The notes: a model not told the origin generated them from the sequence alone. Shown: positions 44,716 to 53,880, counted from the stretch's first letter. The stretch: 64,000 nt of DNA from Caulobacter segnis (GCF_023935105.1 NZ_CP096040.1:1240001-1304000); one strand, 5' to 3'. Made by a program: numbers and translations.

Positions 44716-45621
44716 CTAAGCCAGCCGATACGCCGTCTCCAAGCCCGGCGCGCCGTCCGCCACCACCCGGCCCTCGCGGACCAGCTGGATCATGTGGGCC
44801 AGCACCGAGTGGGCGGCGGCCGGGTGCAGCCGGGGATCCACCGCCGCGTAGAGGCTGGGGACCATGGCCTTGATGGTCGTCAGGCCCGCGTCCAGGGCGT
44901 CCAGGATCTGGGCCTCACGCGCCCGGCGGTGGGCGACATAGGCGTCGAGGAACGGGCCGACCTCGCGGACCGGCGCGCCGTGGGTCGGCCACAAGGCAGC
45001 GAAGCCGCGCGACCTGACTTTTTCCAGGCTGGCGAAATAGGCGCCCATGTCGCCGTCGGGTGGCGTGATTACCGTCGTCGACCAGCCCATGACATGGTCG
45101 CCCGAGAACAGGGCGTTCTCCTCGCGCAGCGCGAAGCAGACATGATTTGAGGTGTGACCGGGCGTGGTGATCGCCTCCAGCGTCCAGCCGGGACCGCTCA
45201 GCACGTCGCCGTCGGCCAGGGTCACGTCGGGCCGGAAGCGGTCGTCGGCGCCTTCTTCAAGACTTTTGGCCTCCAGCGCCGGCGCGTCGTCGGCGAAGGG
45301 CGAGGGCGCTGGCAGGCCATGGACTTTAGCCCCGAACGCCTCGGCCAGCGGGTGGGCGAGGGGCGAGTGGTCCAGGTGATGGTGGGTGACCAGCACGTGG
45401 GTCACCCGTTCGCCGGCCAGCGCCGCCTTCAGGGCCTCGAAGTGCTCGGGCAGGTCCGGGCCGGGATCGATCACCGCCACCTCGCCCCGGCCGACGATGT
45501 AGACGCCCGTGCCAGTATAGGTGAACGGCCCCGGATTGCGGGCGATGACGCGCCGGATCAGCGGCGAGACCGCGTCGCAACGGCCGTACTCGAACGCCAG
45601 CTCGCGCACGAAGGGAATCAT
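44716..45621 (-). CDS. Metallo-beta-lactamase-fold hydrolase (LACTB2-like)
   Basis: A 301-residue MBL-fold protein with the zinc motif H80-x-H82-x-D84-H85 (THHHLDHS), PGHTSNHVCF and SGDHVMGW supplying further ligands, and a C-terminal winged-helix-like DLVL-type region (AQILDALDAGLTTIKAMVPSLY, AAAHSVLAHMIQLVREGRV). The LACTB2 group hydrolyses thioesters or RNA; the substrate here is unknown. ATG 45621 (MIPFVREL) has GGAG at 9 bases; a GTG three codons upstream is the alternative. Confidence 0.8.
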   Translation of the reverse strand: MIPFVRELAFEYGRCDAVSPLIRRVIARNPGPFTYTGTGVYIVGRGEVAVIDPGPDLPEHFEALKAALAGERVTHVLVTHHHLDHSPLAHPLAEAFGAKVHGLPAPSPFADDAPALEAKSLEEGADDRFRPDVTLADGDVLSGPGWTLEAITTPGHTSNHVCFALREENALFSGDHVMGWSTTVITPPDGDMGAYFASLEKVRSRGFAALWPTHGAPVREVGPFLDAYVAHRRAREAQILDALDAGLTTIKAMVPSLYAAVDPRLHPAAAHSVLAHMIQLVREGRVVADGAPGLETAYRLA

Positions 45622-45693
45622 CGAGGGCACTCCGTGGTGAACGCGGCGCCGGTCTTGCGCCTCGCCCCGCCAGTAACCCCGGGAAGGACGGTC

Positions 45694-45852
45694 ATGGCGG
45701 CGGACGCGGCGATTTTTGTGTCAAAACGGCTCCAGCGCGCGGTCTTCGCCGTCCTGTGTATCATCCTGGCCCAGTTCGTCCTGGCCAGCTGCCAGGCCGA
45801 ACCAACGCCGATGGCGGCCCGCGTATCGGCCGCCCACCCAGGGGGTTTCTAG
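45694..45852 (+). CDS. Tiny predicted lipoprotein
   Basis: A 52-residue protein with a basic start (SKRLQRAVF), a hydrophobic core and the lipobox VLAS-Cys33, leaving a mature peptide of about 20 residues (CQAEPTPMAARVSAAHPGGF). GGGAAGGA lies 7 bases before ATG 45694. Entericidin-like small lipoproteins have this layout, but there is no real similarity to call. Its stop shares a CTAG with the convergent DUF442 gene. Confidence 0.55.
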   Translation: MAADAAIFVSKRLQRAVFAVLCIILAQFVLASCQAEPTPMAARVSAAHPGGF

Positions 45853-46256
45853 CGCGGCAGCACGCCGGAAAGGTCATAGCCGGCCTGGAGGCCGTGGTTG
45901 ACGAGGGTCTCGCGATCCTCGCCCGCCAACGTCCGGCCGATCGACCAGGTGACGATCGAGCGCGTGCCCGACCGACAGAAGGCCAGGACCGCTCCCTTCG
46001 CCGCCTCGACCGCCGCGCGCACCGCCTCGACCTGGTCCGGCGTCGGCCCACCGCGCACGGGCGCGTACAGATAGTCCAGACCCGCGGCCCGCGCCGCCGC
46101 CTCCATCGCCGCGCTGGACGGCTGATCGGGATCCTCGCCGTCGGGACGGTTGTTGATCACGAGCACGAATCCCTCGGCCGCGGCCCGGGCCATGTCAGCC
46201 TCGGCGACCTGCGGGCTGACGGAAAAGGAGTCGGTGACGCGCCGGAAGTCGCTCAT
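45849..46256 (-). CDS. DUF442/TIGR01244 phosphatase-like protein
   Basis: A 135-residue protein. FRRVTDSFSVSPQV, GFVLVINNRPDGEDPDQPSS and the CX5R loop in AFCRSGTRS (nucleophilic Cys and Arg) define the TIGR01244 group, a dual-specificity-phosphatase-like fold found alone or fused to sulfur-metabolising MBL proteins (Blh). It may handle sulfur species or phosphoesters; not established. ATG 46256 is the natural start. Confidence 0.8.
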   Translation of the reverse strand: MSDFRRVTDSFSVSPQVAEADMARAAAEGFVLVINNRPDGEDPDQPSSAAMEAAARAAGLDYLYAPVRGGPTPDQVEAVRAAVEAAKGAVLAFCRSGTRSIVTWSIGRTLAGEDRETLVNHGLQAGYDLSGVLPR

Positions 46257-46543
46257 GGATTCGCCGAAAACTGCACGCGGCGCACTCCGCCGCCCGACCG
46301 CATCTTCGCGGCCCGGGGGCGCCTAGGCAATGGTCAGTGGCGCCTCGGCGTCTGCACGCTCCGCGATCATTCGCGGGGATAATGTGCCACCAATCTGACA
46401 CATACTAACGGATATTTACCCATAAATCGCACCGAAGGGGGATGATTTCCTCGGTGTCAAGGCTTGAGAGCCAAAAACACCGACGGAAATACTTCGAAAG
46501 GCGCCGCGCCGCGCCACCCTTGCCAAGCGGCGAAATAACCCAC

Positions 46544-46581
46544 GAAAATCAAAGAGGTGGTCCACTTTTTCTCTGATTTTC
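46544..46581. repeat. Inverted repeat upstream of the TonB-dependent receptor
   Basis: GAAAATC-AAAGAG and CTCT-GATTTTC pair around GTGGTCCAC, itself a palindrome. It is AT-rich and lies about 280 bp before the receptor ATG. It may be a regulator site or the end of an upstream small RNA. Confidence 0.4.
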
Positions 46582-46687
46582 AGGCGCTTAGGGCGCGACG
46601 TGGACCGCTGATCTCCCGAAAAGGGGCGGTGCTGTGGCGATTTTGCGACAGCGGTTAGCGATGTGGGTTACATTTTTGCAATGACAA

Positions 46688-46716
46688 TTGACCCTTGGCG
46701 GTCACGGCCCCTAACG
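46688..46716 (+). promoter_or_regulatory. Possible housekeeping promoter of the TonB-dependent receptor
   Basis: TTGACCC at 46688 and CTAACG at 46711 resemble the Caulobacter sigma-73 pattern (TTGAC followed by GCTANA) with a slightly long spacer. It is the best candidate in the leader; start site not determined. Confidence 0.3.
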
Positions 46717-46861
46717 TCGTCCCAACCGGGGAAATGTTTCCGGGACACTAGTGATCTCGTGGCGCGAATAGGCGGTTTTCCGCTCCATGTCGGACAAAGT
46801 TTCTAGAGGGGGACTCGTCCGATTTGCCGCTCGCGTCATGCTCAGAGGGGATTTGAACAGC

Positions 46862-49800
46862 ATGAATTCCACCAAAGGTAGCGCCCGCGCGCGTCTACTG
46901 ACGACGACCCTGCTCGCCGGTCTGGCGGCGGTCGTCACGCCCGTCGCGATCGCGACGATGGCGGTCGTGGCTCCGACCGTGGCCAACGCTCAGGACTACA
47001 GCTCGGGCTCGCTGGTCGGCACCGTCCGTGACAGCGCGGGCGCGCCGGTCAGCGGCGCCGCCGTCGCCGTCAAGTCGCTGGATCAGGGCTTCACTCGCTC
47101 GGTGACCACCGACGCCACCGGCCAGTTCCGCATCCCCCTGATCCCGATCGGCGGCTATTCCGTCGCCATCAGCAAAGAAGGCTACCAGGCCACCAACGAC
47201 GGCAACGTGCGCGTCGGCCTGGGCGGTTCGACGGCCTATTCGTTCACCTTGGCTAGCGCGGGTGAGTCTGTCAGCGAAGTGGTGATCACCGCCACCGCGA
47301 ATCCGCAGCTCGACTTTGCGGCGACGACCAAGGGCCTGACCGTCGACATTGAAACCCTGACCAAGCAAGCGCCGATCGGCCGCTCGCTGACGGCGGTGGT
47401 TCAGCTGGCTCCGGGAGCCCTGCAAGGCAACGCCAGCGTGGTCTCGACCTCGCCCGCGACGCCTGACTTCAGCACTCAGCCTTCGATCGGCGGCTCTTCG
47501 ATCGCTGAAAACGCCTTCTACGTTAACGGCCTCAATATCACGAACTTCAACACCTACGTGGGCGGCGCCGCCGTGCCGTTCGACTTCTATAAGTCGATCG
47601 AGGTGAAGACCGGCGGCTATCCCGCCGAGTTCGGTCGCGCCACTGGCGGTGTGATCAACGCCGTCACCAAGTCGGGCTCGAACGACTTCAAGGTCGCGTT
47701 GCATGGCAACTTCGAGCTGAACTCGCTGCGTGACCACTCGCCGGATACCTACGAGTACGCAAACCATCGCAGCGGCCGTCAGAACAACAGCGCCACCATT
47801 GAGGTGAGCGGGCCGATCATCGAGGATCACCTGTTTTTCTACGTGCTGAATCAGCAGCAAAAGGAAACGCTGAAGACGGCGCAGTCGACGAATGGCCAGT
47901 ATGTGGTCGACACGACCAACGACCCGTTCTGGGGCGGCAAGCTGGACGGCTACATCACGGACAAGCAGCGCGTCGAACTTACCTATTTCGACACGACCCG
48001 CACCACGAACCGCAAAGCGTTCAGCTATAACTCCAGCACCGACACCATCGGCGCCGCCTTGCCGCCAACCACCTATCAACTGGGCGGGCAGAATTGGGTC
48101 GGCCGCTACACCGGCACCTTTACTGACTGGTTCACCCTGTCGGCGGCATACGGCAAGAGCAAGGATCGCACGAACACTCTGCCGGCCGACACCACGAGCC
48201 CGCGTGTTCGCTCGGACGTGAGCGCCACAAACCCGCTGGTCTCGGGTCCGACGCGGACGATCAGCAATCAGAAGTCGGCGTCTTACGCCACCTTGAGCAC
48301 CGAGCGTGAATTCTATCGCATCGACGGTGATCTGTACTTCAATCTGATGGGGTCGCATCACGTCCGTACGGGTTACGACCACGAAAAGACGACGCTGAAC
48401 CACGCCCAGACTTCTACGGGCGGCATCGGTTACTTCTACCACGTTGGCTCCGCCAGCGACGCGCGCGGTGTGGCTGCCGGCGTCCCCTATGTCGAGGTGT
48501 CGACGCAACGTCTGGGCGGCGCGCCTGTTCACGGCATCAATGCCGCCTACTATGTGCAGGATGCTTGGGACATTACGAAGGGTCTGACCCTCCAGCTGGG
48601 CATTCGCAATGACAAGTTCACCCTTGGAAACCTGGCCGGTGAAACGGTCCTGGATTTCAAGAACAACTGGGGGCCGCGGCTGGGCTTCACCTGGGACCCG
48701 GTCGGCGATGGGGCTAACAAGGTGTTCGGCTCTTATGGCCGTTACTTCATCCCGCCGGCGTCGAACCTGAGCTATCGCGGCGCCGACCTGGGCTACAGTG
48801 CGTTCTTCTACGCGCCGACGGCCGCCGGGTTTGCGATGAATCCGACGACGATGGCCCCGACGGCGCTCGGGACCCAGATCACGGCGACCACGAACCCGAC
48901 CGGCACCTTCACCTACTGCCCGCTCAACAACCCGGTTGCTGGTTCGCCCGGCGTCAAGGGTTGCGCCGTGCCGTTCGGCGTCGGCGTGCCCGAGCCCGCT
49001 GCCTCCAAGACCGCTCAGGGCCTGAAGGCGACCTACGAAGACGAGTTCACCGTGGGTTATGAGCGCCGGTTCAACACGCTCTGGAAGGGCGGGGTCTCGC
49101 TGACCTACCGTGCGCTCCACCGCGTGTCGGAAGATATGACGCTCGATCCGTATATCCGTCAGTATTGCGCTTCTCGTCTGACGGGCGCTGCCCTCACCGC
49201 CTGTAATACGGTTTGGAACAACTCCTGGCAGTATATCGTCTTCAATCCTGGCGAAGATCTCACGATTAAGCTGCGCGCGCCGAACTCGGCCGTGCACTCG
49301 CCCGAGACGATTGCTGCCTTGAACGGCGCTCTGCCGGCCACGCTCACCTTCACCAAGCAGGAACTCGGTTTCCCGACCGTGAAGCGCGAGTACGTTGGCC
49401 TGGAGTTCAATTTTGAACGCGCGTTCGATGGCAAGTGGGGCCTGCAGGGGTCTTACGTGCTCTCCGAGTCGAAGGGTAACTACGAAGGCACGGTCCTATC
49501 GGACAACGCTCAGACGGACGCTGGCAGCACCATCCTGTTCGACTTCCAGCACTTGGCTGACTACCAGTATGGCCTGCTGCCGAACCATCGGGCTCACCAG
49601 TTCAAGCTGTTTGGTACGTATGCTCTGACCGACAACCTGATGCTCGGCGCCAACGGCACCTTGCTGTCGCCGCGTCACCAAGGCTGCTTGGGTCTGGCTC
49701 CGTACGAAGGTGACCCGTCGCAAGACTACGGCGCGTCGGCTCGCTACTGCGGTGGCAAGCCCGCTCCGCGCGGCAAGGGCCTGAAGACGGATTGGGTCAA

Positions 49801-50044
49801 GACCCTCGATCTGTCGCTGCGCTACACTCTGCCGGACAGCATCGTTCCGGCGAATGGCAACCTGGTCCTCCGAGCCGACGTGTTCAACATCTTCAACTCC
49901 AAGGCTGTTAACTCCCGTGAGGAAGCCGGCGAAACCGACAACGGCTCTCCCTACGTGGACGACAACGACAAGCCGCTGTGGGGTGCGCCGATCGCTTATC
50001 AAACCCCGCGCTACGTGCGTCTGGGCTTCGATCTGGCCTTCTAA
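46862..50044 (+). CDS. Oar-like TonB-dependent receptor with carboxypeptidase-regulatory domain
   Basis: A 1060-residue outer-membrane protein. Signal peptide to about residue 43 (PTVANA-Q); a carboxypeptidase-regulatory-like beta domain at 48-131 (GTVRDSAGAPVSGAAVAVKS, TTDATGQFRIPLIPIGGYSV); then a plug (APIGRSLTAVVQLAPGAL, FYVNGLNITNFNTY, YPAEFGRATGGVINAVTKSGSN) and a 22-strand-type barrel ending in RLGFDLAF. This is the Oar/SusC-like layout; ligand unknown. ATG 46862 gives a normal signal peptide. A textbook terminator follows. Confidence 0.88.
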   Translation: MNSTKGSARARLLTTTLLAGLAAVVTPVAIATMAVVAPTVANAQDYSSGSLVGTVRDSAGAPVSGAAVAVKSLDQGFTRSVTTDATGQFRIPLIPIGGYSVAISKEGYQATNDGNVRVGLGGSTAYSFTLASAGESVSEVVITATANPQLDFAATTKGLTVDIETLTKQAPIGRSLTAVVQLAPGALQGNASVVSTSPATPDFSTQPSIGGSSIAENAFYVNGLNITNFNTYVGGAAVPFDFYKSIEVKTGGYPAEFGRATGGVINAVTKSGSNDFKVALHGNFELNSLRDHSPDTYEYANHRSGRQNNSATIEVSGPIIEDHLFFYVLNQQQKETLKTAQSTNGQYVVDTTNDPFWGGKLDGYITDKQRVELTYFDTTRTTNRKAFSYNSSTDTIGAALPPTTYQLGGQNWVGRYTGTFTDWFTLSAAYGKSKDRTNTLPADTTSPRVRSDVSATNPLVSGPTRTISNQKSASYATLSTEREFYRIDGDLYFNLMGSHHVRTGYDHEKTTLNHAQTSTGGIGYFYHVGSASDARGVAAGVPYVEVSTQRLGGAPVHGINAAYYVQDAWDITKGLTLQLGIRNDKFTLGNLAGETVLDFKNNWGPRLGFTWDPVGDGANKVFGSYGRYFIPPASNLSYRGADLGYSAFFYAPTAAGFAMNPTTMAPTALGTQITATTNPTGTFTYCPLNNPVAGSPGVKGCAVPFGVGVPEPAASKTAQGLKATYEDEFTVGYERRFNTLWKGGVSLTYRALHRVSEDMTLDPYIRQYCASRLTGAALTACNTVWNNSWQYIVFNPGEDLTIKLRAPNSAVHSPETIAALNGALPATLTFTKQELGFPTVKREYVGLEFNFERAFDGKWGLQGSYVLSESKGNYEGTVLSDNAQTDAGSTILFDFQHLADYQYGLLPNHRAHQFKLFGTYALTDNLMLGANGTLLSPRHQGCLGLAPYEGDPSQDYGASARYCGGKPAPRGKGLKTDWVKTLDLSLRYTLPDSIVPANGNLVLRADVFNIFNSKAVNSREEAGETDNGSPYVDDNDKPLWGAPIAYQTPRYVRLGFDLAF

Positions 50045-50072
50045 GACGTGACACAACGGTTGTGAGAATGGC

Positions 50073-50107
50073 GGCGGGCTCCACAGGAGCCCGCCGTTTT
50101 CTTTTTG
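50073..50107 (+). terminator. Rho-independent terminator of the TonB-dependent receptor
   Basis: GGCGGGCTC-CACAG-GAGCCCGCC is a perfect 9-bp stem followed directly by GTTTTCTTTTT. It starts 29 bp after the stop. Confidence 0.92.
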
Positions 50108-50439
50108 AGAGCGACGGTGCATGCTGAGGCGCGATCAAGCGCTTCGGCCTCTACGTGGTCGGTGTAAAGGCGCAACCTTCGCCGCCTTTTCGAGCGACAA
50201 GCTGGGCGTGGCCCCAGGCCATCGCGCGTGCCGCAGCGAACCCTTCTGCGGTCAGCCAGCCTTGCGAGAGGTTTCAGCGGCATCGGGCCTAGTGACTTCC
50301 TCGATGCAACATCCGCCTACGCGCACGGCTTTGGCCGATCACCATCGCGCAGTCCGTCGGCTAGCCAGGGCGGTCGTTCTGGCGCGTCGCCACGGGCGCG
50401 AACGACTGCTTCCGATCCTCTAAGCCCATGGCGCCCAGC
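50108..50439. other. Gap with no supported gene
   Basis: About 330 bp between the receptor terminator and the sppA terminator. Open frames exist on both strands but lack Caulobacter-like codon bias or recognisable motifs. Confidence 0.4.
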
Positions 50440-50470
50440 AAAAAGGCCGCCCAGGATGCCCCGGACGGCC
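50440..50470 (-). terminator. Terminator of sppA
   Basis: On the minus strand GGCCGTCC and GGGCGGCC pair over 8 bp (one G-U) around a 10-base loop, followed by TTTTT. It begins 25 bp after the sppA stop. Confidence 0.8.
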
Positions 50471-50495
50471 TTCCGATCCTGCCTCCGCTAGAGCC

Positions 50496-52283
50496 TTACC
50501 GCACCGGCGTGTCCGCCAGCACCGACGCGCCGCCCGGCGCGGCGCGCAGGCGGGCGTGGGCCATCTCGTCGAGGATCGCCTGCGAGCGCGGATCGCCCAG
50601 CACCCAGGCGGCGGCCGCCAGGGTCTTGGCCGAGGCCTCGCTGACGCCCAGGAAGCGCTCGATCGCCTCGAACGGCGATTGGCCGCCGTCCATGCGCTTG
50701 AGGCGCACGCCGTCGTCCAGCTTGGCCAGGGCCTTGGCCTTGTCGACCGCGTCGTAGAAGCCGCCCAGTTCGTCGACCAGGCCCAGCTGCTTGGCCTGCT
50801 CGCCGGTCCAGACGCGACCCTTGGCGATCTCGCGCACGCGCTCGGGCGGCAGCTTGCGGCCCTCGGCCACCCGGGCGACGAAGCCGGCGTAGATGCGGTC
50901 CATCCAGCCGGCGAACTTGGCGCGCTGGTCGGGGGTGAAGCCCTCGGCCGAGCCGAACGCCTGGGAATAGTCCCCGCCGACGTGCAGGTCCTTGGTGTCG
51001 ACGCCGAAGCGGGCCAGGGCGTCGCCCAGGGCGAACTTACCGCCATAGACGCCGATCGAGCCGGTCAGGGTCGAGGGTTCGGCGACGATCGAATTGGCCT
51101 GGCTGGAGATCCAGTAGCCGCCCGAGGCCGCGTAGGTCCCCATGCTGACCACGACGGGCTTGCCGGCCGCCTTGGCGCTCTTCACCGCCGCCAGGATCTG
51201 TTCGGACGCGGTGTCCGAGCCGCCGGGCGAGGAGACGCGGAAAACGATCGCTTTGACGTCCTTGTCGTCGGCCGCGGCCTTGAAGGCCTGGGCCACGTCG
51301 TCGGAATAGACGTTGCTGTCGCCGCCGAACGGCGAGCCGCCGCTGCTCGCGCCGGTGACGATCGCGCCCTCGGCCCCGATCACGGCGATGGCCGGGCCGG
51401 TCTTGACCGACGGCGGCTTGGAGCGATTGGCGTAGTCGTCGAAGTCGATCAGCTTGGCGCCCTTGCCGGCCTTATCCAGGGAGAAGGCCTGGATGTCGCT
51501 GACCTGGCCGACCTTGTCGATCAGGCCCTTGGCCTGGGCCTCCTGGGCGCCGTACGGGCCCTCCTCGAGAGTCTTGGTCAGCAGGACCGGGTCGCGCTTG
51601 CGGTCGACGGCGGCGCTGGTCAGGGCGGTGCGGTAGACCGAGCCCATCCAGGACAGCGTCGATTCCCGGTGAGCCGGGGTGTAGTCGCTATAGAGATAGG
51701 GGTTCACGGCGTTCTTGTATTCGTAGCGCTGCTCGTACTCGGCCTTGACCCCGTACTTGTCGAAGAAGCGCTTGAAGAACATCGACTCGGTCGAGACGCC
51801 GACCGCCTGGAAGCTGGAATCGGGCTGCATCCAGAACTCGCTGGTCGCCGCGCCCAGCATGTAGGTTGAGGTGACCATGCCCGAGGGGTAAAGCCCCTGG
51901 CTGTGGGCGTAGATCGGCTTCTTGCCGACCTCGCGGAAGTGCTTGAACGCCAGGCGCAGCTCATCGGCCGCGGCCGGGGCGATACCGCCCTCCGGCAGGC
52001 GCACCAGGACGCCCTGGACCTTGTCGTCCTTCTCGGCGCGGCGCAGCGTCTCGATGATCGACATCACCGAATCCCCGCCGCCGCCGCTCAGCGCCGCGAA
52101 GGGGTTCTTGGGCGCCTGGTCGGTGAGGCCGTCGCGAAGATCCAGTTGCAGGACGGTGTGGGCGGGGACGGGCGCGGGGCGGGCGGCCCCGGCGGCCATC
52201 ACGATCAGCAGGAAGGGCACTCCGACCACGAACAACAGAAGGCCGACGAAGACGCCGGCGACGGTCAGGAAGAACTGCTTCAT
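50496..52283 (-). CDS. sppA: Signal peptide peptidase SppA (long form)
   Basis: A 595-residue membrane-anchored protease: one N-terminal transmembrane helix (about 4-30) and two ClpP-like S49 domains. The catalytic Lys lies in the first domain (YEYKNAVNP) and the Ser in the second ([14 protein letters not shown]), as in the 67-kDa E. coli-type enzyme. It digests cleaved signal peptides in the inner membrane facing the periplasm. ATG 52283 begins directly with the helix. Ends before a good terminator. Confidence 0.93.
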   Translation of the reverse strand: MKQFFLTVAGVFVGLLLFVVGVPFLLIVMAAGAARPAPVPAHTVLQLDLRDGLTDQAPKNPFAALSGGGGDSVMSIIETLRRAEKDDKVQGVLVRLPEGGIAPAAADELRLAFKHFREVGKKPIYAHSQGLYPSGMVTSTYMLGAATSEFWMQPDSSFQAVGVSTESMFFKRFFDKYGVKAEYEQRYEYKNAVNPYLYSDYTPAHRESTLSWMGSVYRTALTSAAVDRKRDPVLLTKTLEEGPYGAQEAQAKGLIDKVGQVSDIQAFSLDKAGKGAKLIDFDDYANRSKPPSVKTGPAIAVIGAEGAIVTGASSGGSPFGGDSNVYSDDVAQAFKAAADDKDVKAIVFRVSSPGGSDTASEQILAAVKSAKAAGKPVVVSMGTYAASGGYWISSQANSIVAEPSTLTGSIGVYGGKFALGDALARFGVDTKDLHVGGDYSQAFGSAEGFTPDQRAKFAGWMDRIYAGFVARVAEGRKLPPERVREIAKGRVWTGEQAKQLGLVDELGGFYDAVDKAKALAKLDDGVRLKRMDGGQSPFEAIERFLGVSEASAKTLAAAAWVLGDPRSQAILDEMAHARLRAAPGGASVLADTPVR

Positions 52284-52457
52284 CGGAGGTCCTGCTTGCG
52301 AAGTCGTCGACAAGCTAACCGGTGTCGGGGCCGCAACCAAATGAAGAGCGCGCAACGAATCTCGTCACGGACGCCGCACAGGCCAAGCGCCGCTTTCGCG
52401 GCGCCTAAGCTTCTGTATTTTGGGCAGGTTTCCCGCTTCTGGCTAGCGGGGGAGAAA

Positions 52458-52534
52458 TGGTCGGAGTGGCAGGATTTGAACCTGCGACCCCTGCGTCCCG
52501 AACGCAGTGCTCTACCAGACTGAGCCACACTCCG
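52458..52534 (-). tRNA. tRNA-Pro (CGG)
   Basis: A 77-base cloverleaf on the minus strand with acceptor stem CGGAGTG/CACTCCG, D-arm GCTC..GAGC, anticodon loop TTCGGGA (anticodon CGG), T-loop TTCAAAT and an encoded ACCA end. It reads CCG codons. Confidence 0.95.
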
Positions 52535-52699
52535 ACTTGGAGGCCGGCCTTATAGGGGGCGGTTTCGGAGGGCGCAAGCGCCTTTTTCGAGGTTCGTTCG
52601 GGAGCCTGAAAAAACTTCTGAAATGGCCTGTTGCATCCATCCGAGTCGTGAGCTATCTCCACCGCCTCGCCGGGCCCACCAGGGTCTCGCCGTTCCTGC

Positions 52700-52773
52700 T
52701 GGGGAATGGTGTAATGGTAACACTGCGGTTTTTGGTACCGTCATTCTAGGTTCGAGTCCTAGTTCCCCAGCCA
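52700..52773 (+). tRNA. tRNA-Gln (TTG)
   Basis: A 74-base cloverleaf with acceptor stem TGGGGAA/TTCCCCA, anticodon loop TTTTGGT (anticodon TTG), T-arm CTAGG-TTCGAGT-CCTAG and encoded GCCA. It reads CAA/CAG and is a natural substrate for MnmA, encoded at 9779. Confidence 0.95.
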
Positions 52774-53442
52774 CTTCCTCCCCGAAGACTTAGTGTTGCT
52801 GAAGGCTCCGCCCCGCGCGGGGAGAGCCGACTTGCGTGGTTTTGGCTCCGACGTACCGCGCCAGCGCAGCGAGGGTCCTGACGCCCGTGTCGCGGTCGAT
52901 CGAGATCTTGGCGATACAACGGACTATCCGGGAAGTCGTGCGCGGCCGGCGAAGGCCTCGGGAAAACGGGCTTGGTCGCGGCGATGGCGCGCTTCGTCGG
53001 TGAAGCTTGGCTTTGCAGCGGCCTGTACGGCCATGAACGCTTCGGAAATCGGGATGTCGGCGTGCGAACGTTCCGCTGTCAGGTGCAGATGCGCAACGGC
53101 CGAGTCGACGAGGCCGCGCCATAAGGCGACGAGGCGGCTGGTCTGGCGGCGATCGTGACGTCGAGGCGTCGGGATGCGGTATTTGTCCGTGCGCCTGTTG
53201 ATAACCGCTAAGTCCAGTTCGCAGTTGCGAGACAGAATGACACCCGCATGGGTTTAGGGATGGCTTCAAGCGTCTGATAACAACGTTTGCATACGTATAG
53301 TTGACGGAAATTCAGCTCGTTGAACGTGCTCATCCCCAGTCGATTGTTGCCGTTCTTCACGAATTGAAACAGAAAATCCGTCCGAACTACTTGTATTTTC
53401 GAGGTGAGGGTGTATTTGCGGACACACTAGGGGAATGGAGTT
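52774..53442. other. Region between tRNA-Gln and mucR; possible decayed minus-strand gene
   Basis: Nothing certain. On the minus strand one frame stays open from about 53258 to the stop at 52924-52926 and reads coding-like phrases (LDLAVINRRTDKYRIPTP, SRLVALWRGLVDSAVAHLHL), with many C/G third bases, but lacks an ATG or GTG start. The 150 bp before mucR are AT-richer and hold an ATACGTAT palindrome near 53290; its promoter should be here. Confidence 0.3.
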
Positions 53443-53880
53443 ATGATCGTGGAAGACAAAGCGACCCTGATCGAGCTTACAGCGGAAATCGTCGCCAACT
53501 ATGTGGCCAATAATTCGACGCCGGTTTCCGAACTTCCGGCGCTGATCCGGGCCACGCATGATGCTCTGGCTGGTATTGGCGCGCCGCCCGCGCCGACCGT
53601 TGAAGCCGTGAGCAAGGCCACGCCGGCTCAGATCCGCAAGAGCATCACGCCCGAAGCGCTGATCAGCTTCGAGGATGGCAAACCGTACAAGACGCTGAAG
53701 CGCCACCTGACGACCCACGGCATGACCGTGGCGGAGTACAAGGCCAAGTGGGGGCTGCCGAACGACTATCCGACGACCGCGCCCGCCTACAGCGAGGCCC
53801 GCTCGAAAATGGCCAAGGCCCTGGGCCTGGGCCAGGGCGGTCGCAAGGGCAAGGCGCCCGCGCGAGGCCGCAAGGGCTGA
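53443..53880 (+). CDS. mucR: MucR/Ros-family transcriptional regulator
   Basis: A 145-residue protein of the Ros/MucR family: N-terminal DKATLIELTAEIVANYVANN (oligomerisation), then LISFEDGKPYKTLKRHLTTHGMTVAEYKAKWGLPNDYPTTAPAYSEARSKMAKALGLG. The usual zinc ligands C-x2-C-x9-H are here Ser75-x2-Asp78-x9-His88, so the classic Cys pair is absent, as in some alphaproteobacterial members. In Caulobacter MucR1/2 act with SciP to silence and time cell-cycle genes; sciP is also in this window. Basic Gly/Lys/Arg tail. GGAG precedes ATG 53443. Confidence 0.88.
   Translation: MIVEDKATLIELTAEIVANYVANNSTPVSELPALIRATHDALAGIGAPPAPTVEAVSKATPAQIRKSITPEALISFEDGKPYKTLKRHLTTHGMTVAEYKAKWGLPNDYPTTAPAYSEARSKMAKALGLGQGGRKGKAPARGRKG

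Larger units (their letters stand above)
46257..46861. other. Long AT-richer leader region of the TonB-dependent receptor
   Basis: Some 600 bp without a supported gene, noticeably richer in A/T than the surroundings. It contains an imperfect hairpin (46544-46581), a possible sigma-73-type promoter (46688-46716), and a GGAAA-TG-TTTCC inverted repeat at about 46733-46744. In-frame starts at 46787 and near 46838 would extend the receptor but spoil the signal peptide. Confidence 0.45.

Noticed and set aside
45154..45693. In-frame upstream extension of the small lipoprotein gene
   Set aside because: It runs antisense through the MBL hydrolase; the good ribosome-binding site and signal peptide begin at 45694.
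46895..49297. An 800-codon minus-strand frame inside the TonB-dependent receptor gene
   Set aside because: Same GC-shadow effect; repetitive Arg/Gly/Val/Asp composition and no motifs.
50121..50423. A 100-codon + strand frame after the TonB-dependent receptor
   Set aside because: No codon bias, no ribosome-binding site and no recognisable sequence; it runs into the sppA terminator.
52458..52773. The tRNA-Pro/tRNA-Gln pair as an attachment site of an integrated island
   Set aside because: No integrase gene lies nearby and no direct repeat of a tRNA 3' end was seen within the window.
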